34,006 nt of DNA from Saprospiraceae bacterium (GTDB lineage: Bacteria; Bacteroidota; Bacteroidia; Chitinophagales; Saprospiraceae): positions 1 through 34,006 of the forward strand of contig JAJTEZ010000032.1 in assembly GCA_021298335.1 (NCBI GenBank), read 5' to 3'. Every line of letters begins with the position of its first letter. Positions within the stretch are counted from its first letter, which is position 1. The notes under the pieces were generated by a model. That model was not told where the DNA came from, searched no databases, and saw only the letters and a list, made by a program, of their open reading frames with translations. The translations under genes were made by a program, and so were the position numbers. Of the stretch, positions 1 to 6,491 are shown one piece after another.

Positions 1-383
1 AGACCCGAAATCAGGTACATATAAGACGCCATGGTTGAGGAAGTAAGTCCAGTATTAGCAGCCTGCAGTTGTTGCCAGGCAAAGATTTGCATCGTCAGAA
101 ATCCTATGGTCAGAAACAGTGCAATCCAGACTGAAGACCGGAACTTTTGTGTATTGTCCAGGGCATAGGCGCGCTGTGCCCGCACTAACAGGAGGCTTGT
201 TCCGAGAATAAAAAGTGAATTGACAAAAAACAAGGATGGCAGCCTGACAGGAGGAACACCCTGCTGGATCCGATTGTATAGGTAGGCCCCGGTAAAACCC
301 AGAAATAGGGCTGTGATACCGGCTATGACCAAAGTCAATATGATGTAATGCGGGTGAATCAGATAATTGCGTCGGGGTACCAT
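1..383 (-). CDS. Haem-copper (cytochrome c) oxidase subunit III family protein, 3' end cut by the window
   Basis: An open frame of 127 codons runs leftwards from an ATG at 381-383 and leaves the window without a stop. Three hydrophobic stretches are visible, at about residues 15-35, 49-66 and 84-103. The visible end reads SSTMASYMYLISG, which fits the start of the next helix of COX3 proteins, where a conserved LxGxHxxHV follows. The residues before it (FLTMQIFAWQQL) also fit that family. The product would be a membrane subunit of a terminal oxidase, near the catalytic subunit but without redox cofactors of its own. Recognition is by motif and hydrophobicity only, because the diagnostic histidines lie outside the window. 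The gene is divergent from the amylase gene at 521, with 137 bases between the starts. A quinol-oxidase subunit III or a nitric-oxide-reductase accessory protein of the same fold is possible. Confidence 0.6.
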   Translation of the reverse strand, partial: MVPRRNYLIHPHYIILTLVIAGITALFLGFTGAYLYNRIQQGVPPVRLPSLFFVNSLFILGTSLLLVRAQRAYALDNTQKFRSSVWIALFLTIGFLTMQIFAWQQLQAANTGLTSSTMASYMYLISG

Positions 384-468
384 ACGGTGTGTATTTGCAG
401 GTAAACCACGGATTCTATAAATTGTTGATGGTTTTTATTTTAGAATTTTATGAGAAGTTGGATCGTAG

Positions 469-499
469 TTTGTGATTATTTCTTCGAAACGTATATTTG
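469..499 (+). promoter_or_regulatory. Bacteroidota-type promoter of the amylase gene
   Basis: TTTG at 469-472, then exactly 19 bases, then TATATTTG at 492-499. This matches the Bacteroidota -33/-7 consensus (TTTG / TAnnTTTG) perfectly. It lies 21 bases before the ATG at 521, so it argues against the in-frame TTG at 497, which falls inside the -7 element. Confidence 0.75.
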
Positions 500-520
500 T
501 GTTTCCTTGACACCTTAGTT

Positions 521-3319
521 ATGCTGCCTTTACGCGACTCCAAATTTTCTTTTCATTTGCTGTTATATATAGGATACTGGATCTTTTCAGGAATGTGTGG
601 CGTTTGTTACTCTCAAAATGCGTTGGTCGGTTCCGGTTTTACCTCTGGATGGGGCGGCTCTTCCTGCCCTACAGGGAATGGAGATTTTAGCTATTTTTCA
701 GCCGGCCTGGGTGGGAGTTATGGGGCTATTTTACAAGCTCCGACTACTGGAAACAGGTATTTCCGATTGGGAGTAGACTGGTCCGGCACGACCTCTCAGC
801 TGACAGTCAATCCGGGGAGCGATCTAGCTGTACAGCCTTCAACGGAATATACCCTGAATGCCGCCTGCACTACCTCCGGGGCCCTTTATTACAATGTTCC
901 TTCGACGTCATATAGATATGTCTTTAAAACAAAAAATGCCGGTACAAGCCCTTCCCGCGAATGGCTATTTTTTGAAGTTCAGGGTGCAGTACGAGAAATT
1001 TCGTATGTTTCCCAAATGCCCGCCTCACAAGGTGTATCCCCAGCGTCGACCGTGGAGGTTTCTGCGTATACCAATGGCTCTTTAGCTGTCGGCCAGGCTG
1101 TCTACTTAAGGTATACAACAAACAATTGGTCCGGCTCTACGATAATGCCAATGACTTCCAATACAACGTTGCATACGGCCACTATTCCTGCATTTGCAGC
1201 CGGCACAACGGTAAAGTACTATGTATTTACCTCGGGAAGCAACCTTACCATCCCTCATGACAAGGCAGACTGGTATACCATCAATGCATTCACCAATGGC
1301 GGGTCTAATTTCAATTACACAGTTACGCAGTCGGGAAGTGCAGCCACAGTGACTCCGTCCAATCCCAATGATCAGGTTTCTGTAACAGTTTCGTTTGATG
1401 CCACGGGCACAGAACTCGAGGGCTCAAACAAGGTCTATTTTCATGCCGGAGTAGGGATTTATCAGGCTTTTCCCGCACAATTTCATTATACAAAAGGCAA
1501 CTGGGGCCAGGATGATGGGGTAGGAGAGATGACAAGCCTGGGTGGTAACATCTGGCAGATCGTCCTTTCCCAGGGCCTGAGGTCATATTTTGGAGTGCAC
1601 GAGGACAAGGACATCTTCGGACTGAATTTTTTATTTCGAAATGCCAATGGTGCCTTGAAGGCAGATAATAACGGCGCCAACTTTTTTCATTCTGTCACCC
1701 CGGGAGATTATTTTACCATTACCTCACCGGTGAGCGATCCCCATTTTGCGCAAATCAACCAAAATTTTGATGTGACCGCGGCAGCCAGTACAAGTGCTTC
1801 TGCCTGGCTTCTGACAGAAATCCATCCGACAACGGGCATAGCCCTGGATACACTTGCCAGTGCCGGTGCGTCAATTTCATTTTCTGCCGCTATTTCTGTG
1901 TCCAGTGTGAGCCTTCGGAAATTTCGGCTTAAGGCAACCTTTGGCGGAATACAAAAGGTGAAATATTTTTCAGTGCTTGGTTACGATTCGTTTACTGCCC
2001 TGCCTAGACCTTCCTGGGTGAAACCGGGCATCAACTACCATGCAGGTGATCCCACCAGGGCAACACTGGTCCTGCATGCGCCCACGTACACGCGCTTCAC
2101 AAAGGGCAATGGTACGATTTCCGGCACAGGAAACACCACTCCAAAAAACTGGGTCATGGTTTTGGGTGATTTTAATGGCTGGATGCCTTCGGTAAGTGCA
2201 CTCATGCACCGCGACCGGGATGGCTGGGACGGCAATGTAGATGCGGATGGCGACGGCGACCGCGGCGATTACTGGTGGATTGAACTCAGCGGCTTGGTTC
2301 CAGGGCAGGAATATGTTTTTCAATATCTGGTGGATGGACAGCTGCGAGTTGCAGACCCATATACAGCAAAAGTTTCCGACCCGGATGATGTATGGATCAC
2401 CGAATCTGTCTATCCAGGTCTGATTGACCATCCTTCTCAGGCCAGTGGAATTGCCTCGGTATTGCAGACCAGTCAAAATGTGTATGCTTGGAAAGCTTCA
2501 GCCTTTGATAAGCCAACGATCAATCGCTTGCATATCTATGAGCTTTTGTTTCGCGATTTTACCGATGAAGGCACTTATCTGGCGGCCATTGACAAACTCG
2601 ACTATATAAAAGGTCTGGGAATCAATGCGATACATGTCATGCCGGTATCTGAATTTGAGGGCAATTCAAGCTGGGGATATAATCCGAATTTTTTCTTTGC
2701 TGCCGACAAAGCGTATGGCCCTGCAGAACATCTGAAAAAATTTGTGGATGAATGTCACAAGAGAAATATTCAGGTCTTCAATGACATTGTACTCAACCAT
2801 GCATTTTACACCAATGTGATGGCGAGATTGTACTGGAATCAGTCGCTCAACCGTCCAGCTGCGGAAAATCCATGGTTTAATGCTGAACACCGTATGGTGG
2901 CCGACCAGGCTGGGTGGTGGGGAGCTGATTTTAACCACGAAAGCGAGCACATGCAGGTCTTCACAGACAGAGTCTTGGATTACTGGATCGAAGAATTTGG
3001 TTTTGATGGCTTTCGGTTTGATTTTACAAAGGGATTCGGACAGTCAACCCCGAACCCTTCTGATCCATGGGCCAACAACTACAACCAGGACAGGATTGAC
3101 TTGCTGATGCGCATGGTGAATGGAGTAAAAAGCAGGCATCCGGGTACTGTCATTATTTTTGAGCATCTGGCTTCAAATGCTGAGGATAAGGTTCTTGCCG
3201 ATCAGGGCATTTTGATGTGGTGTGGTGTGGGCCATCACAATGATCTCATGATGAAGAGAGATTTGGATATGAACTTTTTCAGTATTTCAATGGACCGAGG
3301 ACTCTCGAAAATATCGTAA
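521..3319 (+). CDS. Secreted GH13 alpha-amylase-family enzyme, N-terminal part of a broken gene
   Basis: The frame encodes 932 residues from the ATG at 521; the in-frame TTG at 497 lies in the promoter. A hydrophobic signal peptide (about residues 10-30) ends near CYSQN. There follow Ser/Thr/Gly-rich beta domains, then an E-set/CBM48-like domain with the typical LGDFNGW motif, and the GH13 barrel. Catalytic regions are visible: region I NDIVLNH (Asp755, His760), region II GFRFDFTKG (nucleophile Asp834) and region III FEHLA (acid/base Glu881). The likely role is hydrolysis of alpha-glucans outside the cell. Soon after DQGILMW the protein runs into unrelated residues and stops at 3319. The next conserved GH13 element, SHDEER (Asp codon at 3250), is encoded in the +1 phase of the same DNA and continues into the ORF ending at 4260. 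About 30-40 residues normally found between ILMW and SHDEER are missing, so this is a deletion with a frame change and not a simple frameshift. Confidence 0.85.
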   Translation: MLPLRDSKFSFHLLLYIGYWIFSGMCGVCYSQNALVGSGFTSGWGGSSCPTGNGDFSYFSAGLGGSYGAILQAPTTGNRYFRLGVDWSGTTSQLTVNPGSDLAVQPSTEYTLNAACTTSGALYYNVPSTSYRYVFKTKNAGTSPSREWLFFEVQGAVREISYVSQMPASQGVSPASTVEVSAYTNGSLAVGQAVYLRYTTNNWSGSTIMPMTSNTTLHTATIPAFAAGTTVKYYVFTSGSNLTIPHDKADWYTINAFTNGGSNFNYTVTQSGSAATVTPSNPNDQVSVTVSFDATGTELEGSNKVYFHAGVGIYQAFPAQFHYTKGNWGQDDGVGEMTSLGGNIWQIVLSQGLRSYFGVHEDKDIFGLNFLFRNANGALKADNNGANFFHSVTPGDYFTITSPVSDPHFAQINQNFDVTAAASTSASAWLLTEIHPTTGIALDTLASAGASISFSAAISVSSVSLRKFRLKATFGGIQKVKYFSVLGYDSFTALPRPSWVKPGINYHAGDPTRATLVLHAPTYTRFTKGNGTISGTGNTTPKNWVMVLGDFNGWMPSVSALMHRDRDGWDGNVDADGDGDRGDYWWIELSGLVPGQEYVFQYLVDGQLRVADPYTAKVSDPDDVWITESVYPGLIDHPSQASGIASVLQTSQNVYAWKASAFDKPTINRLHIYELLFRDFTDEGTYLAAIDKLDYIKGLGINAIHVMPVSEFEGNSSWGYNPNFFFAADKAYGPAEHLKKFVDECHKRNIQVFNDIVLNHAFYTNVMARLYWNQSLNRPAAENPWFNAEHRMVADQAGWWGADFNHESEHMQVFTDRVLDYWIEEFGFDGFRFDFTKGFGQSTPNPSDPWANNYNQDRIDLLMRMVNGVKSRHPGTVIIFEHLASNAEDKVLADQGILMWCGVGHHNDLMMKRDLDMNFFSISMDRGLSKIS

Positions 3320-3369
3320 AAAGGCTGAAGCTTGCCCTTGGCTTCAACCTCTTACTTCCTGGTCCGCGA

Positions 3370-4260
3370 ATGATCTGGCAGATGCAGGAGCTGGGTTATG
3401 ACTATAGCGTATTTTATAATGGGAAAACCGGAGAGAAGCCCCCTCGCTGGGATTACTTTGATATACCACAGCGCAAGCAGCTTTATAACCTGACGAGTGT
3501 GCTTTTAAAATTGCGCAACCGCTATGACATACACGCTACAACGCCGGATTATGGTAATATTGGTCTGGGTGCCGGCAATATCCAACTGCCACGGGTGATG
3601 CGGTTGTCTTCGGGAAATGGATCTGGAGCAAAACATGTCATAGTGGTCGGTAATCTGGATCCTGTCAATGGTCAAGATGTCTGGCCAGGGTATGATGTGG
3701 CGGGTACATGGTATAAATACAATGGAGATCCTGCCGTTGACGGAACATCGTTTTCAGTCACAAATCAGGGCAGCAGCTATTTTTTGCAACCTTCCGAAGT
3801 AGTGGTGCTCACTAATTTTTCAGTACATGAATGTACCGACGTACGATCGGTGGCAGACAGTGGCCCAAACACTCTCCGAGGAGCTGTGGAGTGTGCTGCA
3901 TCAACGGATACCATCGTCTTTGAGTTTCCGGTCTATAATCAGGCCATTGACTTGGTGAGCCCGCTAATCATCAATAAAAACCTTACATTTCGGGGTTTCC
4001 CTTTTCGAAATATCACCATCAGCGGTACAGGGCTTACAGACCCTGTCTTCTCAGTTTCCGCCGGCAACACTGTCACAATGGATGGTCTTCGAATCACTTG
4101 CAGTCAGGGAAATGCGCAAGGACGATGCCTTGTAAATTCAGGTGTTTTGACCTTATCCAATGCTGAACTGGATGATCTGATGGGACTGAACGGCTCATCG
4201 GTTTTGAACCAAGGCCAGGGACAGATTGTTATTGAAAGGAATGTTTCTATCCTTCGTTAA
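3370..4260 (+). CDS. C-terminal part of the broken GH13 amylase, ending in a beta-helix-like domain
   Basis: This frame holds the rest of the amylase. The first ATG is at 3370, but homologous coding sequence in this phase starts earlier, at SHDEER (3244-3261), directly after a TGA at 3241. In order come the end of the GH13 barrel (LLLPGPRMIWQMQELGYDYS), the C-terminal amylase beta domain (ending near VVVLTNF), and a final domain of about 140 residues that starts near SVADSGPNTLRGAVECA and ends in IVIERNVSILR. That last domain also closes the BNR/CUB protein ending at 20815. No T9SS tail is present. The fragment has no signal peptide and no catalytic nucleophile, so it cannot work alone. The FAA hydrolase gene starts 18 bases later on the same strand. 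Confidence 0.8.
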   Translation: MIWQMQELGYDYSVFYNGKTGEKPPRWDYFDIPQRKQLYNLTSVLLKLRNRYDIHATTPDYGNIGLGAGNIQLPRVMRLSSGNGSGAKHVIVVGNLDPVNGQDVWPGYDVAGTWYKYNGDPAVDGTSFSVTNQGSSYFLQPSEVVVLTNFSVHECTDVRSVADSGPNTLRGAVECAASTDTIVFEFPVYNQAIDLVSPLIINKNLTFRGFPFRNITISGTGLTDPVFSVSAGNTVTMDGLRITCSQGNAQGRCLVNSGVLTLSNAELDDLMGLNGSSVLNQGQGQIVIERNVSILR

Positions 4261-4278
4261 TATGCGAAAACGTTTTTC

Positions 4279-4887
4279 ATGAAGATCATATGTATCGGCA
4301 GAAATTATGCTGACCATGCCAAAGAGCTCAACAATCCTGTGCCTGAGGCCCCGTTATTGTTTATGAAACCTTCTACTGCGCTTTTGACGGAAGGGAAACC
4401 ATTTTATCATCCTGATTTTTCCTCAAACATACACTATGAGCTGGAGGTTGTGTTGAAAATCTGTAAAAACGGGAAAGCTATACAGCCGCAATTTGCTGCT
4501 ACATACTTTGAGGAGGTTGGTCTGGGCATTGACTTTACTGCGCGCGATCTTCAGGATGTCTGCAAGCAGAAAGGGCATCCCTGGGAGATTGCCAAGGCTT
4601 TTGATCACTCCGCCGTTGTGGGCCAATTCGTTTCAAAAACTTCGATGCCCTCAGGACACATCCGCTTTCAGTTGATAAAGAATGGTATTGTTGTGCAGGA
4701 TGGGAATACCGAAGATCTTATTTTCTCATTTGAATATCTGATCAGCTACATCTCGCGCTTTTTTACCTTACAAACAGGTGATTTGATTTTCACAGGCACA
4801 CCGGCCGGCGTAGGAAAAATTGCTATTGGCGACAGGTTGGAGGGTGTTCTTGAAGGAGAAAAAATTCTTGAATGCGAAATAAAGTAA
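4279..4887 (+). CDS. Fumarylacetoacetate hydrolase (FAH) family protein
   Basis: A 202-residue single-domain FAH protein. The opening IICIGRNYADHAKELNNPVP, the substrate-lid segment LLFMKPSTAL, the metal-binding glutamates in HYELEVVL, the Asp of GIDFTARDLQ and the end GDLIFTGTPAGVG are all family hallmarks. Members bind Mg2+ or Mn2+ and cleave or decarboxylate 2,4-diketo or oxo acids in the cytosol; relatives include FAHD1-type acylpyruvase/oxaloacetate decarboxylase and fumarylpyruvate hydrolase. The length is normal for the short FAHD1/YcgM group. The exact substrate cannot be read from the sequence. The ATG at 4279 gives the expected MKIICIGRNY start, 18 bases after the amylase fragment. 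Confidence 0.88.
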   Translation: MKIICIGRNYADHAKELNNPVPEAPLLFMKPSTALLTEGKPFYHPDFSSNIHYELEVVLKICKNGKAIQPQFAATYFEEVGLGIDFTARDLQDVCKQKGHPWEIAKAFDHSAVVGQFVSKTSMPSGHIRFQLIKNGIVVQDGNTEDLIFSFEYLISYISRFFTLQTGDLIFTGTPAGVGKIAIGDRLEGVLEGEKILECEIK

Positions 4888-4998
4888 ATCTTTCTCAAGT
4901 TTTACAATATTTTATTGCCTGATTATGTTTTATTTGAAGGTCTTTTAGCGCTAAGTATGGAATTTTGCCTGAAAAGGATAAATCATTGCCATTATATG

Positions 4999-5030
4999 TT
5001 GGTACAAGGTTGATAAAAGTCGTATTTTTG
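4999..5030 (+). promoter_or_regulatory. Probable promoter of metK
   Basis: A full -7 element, TATTTTTG (5023-5030, matching TAnnTTTG), follows a partial -33 element, TTG (4999-5001), after 21 bases. It lies 40 bases before the metK ATG. The 183-base gap before metK shows no convincing SAM riboswitch fold. Confidence 0.5.
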
Positions 5031-5070
5031 TCACTCATCTTAAATTACTCACACTCATAAAACACAAGGT

Positions 5071-6327
5071 ATGCCTTATTTATTTACATCTGAGTCTGTT
5101 TCTGAGGGTCATCCTGACAAGGTAGCTGACCAGATTTCAGACGCCTTAGTGGATCATTTTCTGGCTTTTGACCCAACGTCTAAGGTAGCCTGCGAAACTT
5201 TGGTTACGACCGGTCAGGTTGTGCTTGCGGGTGAGGTAAAATCTACGACATACCTTGATGTACAGCAAATTGCGCGGGATGTTATAAAAAGGATTGGATA
5301 CACCAAATCCGAGTACATGTTTGAAGCAAATTCCTGCGGTGTTTTTTCTGCTATTCATGAGCAGTCTCCGGATATCAACCAGGGTGTGGAAAGGAAAAAT
5401 GTAGAAGATCAGGGAGCGGGAGACCAGGGAATGATGTTTGGCTATGCCACCTCAGAGACAGCGAATTATATGCCTTTGGCACTGGACTTGTCACACCGAA
5501 TTCTGCAGGTCCTTGCCTCGATTCGCAAGGAGGGAAAGGTAATGACATATTTGCGCCCTGACGCCAAATCTCAGGTTACGATTGAATACTCTGACGAAAA
5601 TAAGCCTTTGCGCATTGACACAATTGTCGTTTCCACTCAGCATGATGAGTTTGCAGCCGATGAAGAAATGCTGGCTACAATCCGCCAGGATGTGATTCGT
5701 ATCGTAATTCCGCAGGTCATGCAAAGTTTGCTTCCGGAGACGCAAAAATTGTTCACAAATGATATCACATATCACATTAACCCTACAGGCAAATTTGTGA
5801 TAGGTGGCCCGCACGGTGATACCGGCCTGACGGGACGCAAGATCATTGTTGACACATACGGAGGCAAAGGAGCCCATGGGGGTGGAGCATTTTCAGGCAA
5901 AGACCCTAGCAAAGTAGACCGTTCGGCTGCCTATGCCACTCGGCACATTGCAAAAAATCTGGTTGCTGCCGGAGTTTGCGACGAAGTACTCGTTCAGGTT
6001 TCCTATGCCATCGGAGTGGCCCATCCTACCAATATTTATGTAAATACCTACGGCACCTCAAAAGTAGGTCTCAAGGACGGAGAAATCGCGCTCAAAGTCA
6101 ACGAGTTGTTTGATATGCGGCCTTACGCCATCGAAAGGCGTCTGAAACTAAGGAATCCAATGTATTCTGATGCGGCTGCCTATGGACATATGGGGAGATC
6201 ACCTGAGGTCAAAACGCTTGTGTTCCGTGATGGTTCAGGGACAGTCAAGCATCTGGAAGTCGAAACATTTACCTGGGAAAAACTGGATATGGTAGATGCG
6301 GTTCGCTCGGCATTTCAAATCAAGTAA
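5071..6327 (+). CDS. metK: S-adenosylmethionine synthetase
   Basis: Makes S-adenosylmethionine from ATP and methionine in the cytosol, supplying methyl groups for the cell. The 418-residue protein starts with the family signature [20 protein letters not shown]. It then shows the methionine/ATP-binding segment [12 protein letters not shown], the P-loop-like [16 protein letters not shown], and [19 protein letters not shown]. Length and motif order are those of a complete MetK. The ATG at 5071 is fixed by the conserved N-terminus. A Bacteroidota promoter lies just upstream, and a stem-loop follows the stop, so it is probably transcribed alone. Confidence 0.97.
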   Translation: MPYLFTSESVSEGHPDKVADQISDALVDHFLAFDPTSKVACETLVTTGQVVLAGEVKSTTYLDVQQIARDVIKRIGYTKSEYMFEANSCGVFSAIHEQSPDINQGVERKNVEDQGAGDQGMMFGYATSETANYMPLALDLSHRILQVLASIRKEGKVMTYLRPDAKSQVTIEYSDENKPLRIDTIVVSTQHDEFAADEEMLATIRQDVIRIVIPQVMQSLLPETQKLFTNDITYHINPTGKFVIGGPHGDTGLTGRKIIVDTYGGKGAHGGGAFSGKDPSKVDRSAAYATRHIAKNLVAAGVCDEVLVQVSYAIGVAHPTNIYVNTYGTSKVGLKDGEIALKVNELFDMRPYAIERRLKLRNPMYSDAAAYGHMGRSPEVKTLVFRDGSGTVKHLEVETFTWEKLDMVDAVRSAFQIK

Positions 6328-6345
6328 TGCCGTGATAATACATGA

Positions 6346-6410
6346 CAATTTGTGACCGCAAAGAAAGGCGGTCAGCCTCGCAATTGTATCCTCAATTTGA
6401 TGCCTTTTTT
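6346..6410 (+). terminator. Possible terminator after metK
   Basis: TGACCGC (6353-6359) pairs perfectly with GCGGTCA (6368-6374) around an 8-base loop, and CAATT (6346-6350) can add pairs with AATTG (6382-6386). A run of seven T follows only at about 6404-6410, so the fit to an intrinsic terminator is imperfect. Confidence 0.4.
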
Positions 6411-6439
6411 TGTCGTGTAGTGAGGGGAATGTAATTTTT
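6409..6439 (+). promoter_or_regulatory. Probable promoter of the AAA+ ATPase gene
   Basis: TTTG at 6409-6412, 19 bases, then TAATTTTT at 6432-6439. The -7 element matches TAnnTTTG at 7 of 8 positions. It lies 52 bases before the first possible start (TTG 6492). Confidence 0.4.
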
Positions 6440-6491
6440 TACACATTATTTTAGAAAATACATAGATCCGGTCAGGTTCTTACCTGACTTT

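Noticed and set aside
1970-2476. A 168-codon minus-strand ORF
   Set aside because: It is fully antisense to the amylase E-set/CBM48 region and has no protein-like features.
3200-3320. Programmed ribosomal frameshifting as explanation for the split genes
   Set aside because: In all cases conserved residues are missing at the junction, and no slippery heptamer with a following structure is evident, so a frameshift alone would not restore the protein.
4888-5070. SAM riboswitch before metK
   Set aside because: I looked for paired elements in the 183-base leader and found only a Bacteroidota promoter; no SAM-binding fold is recognisable.
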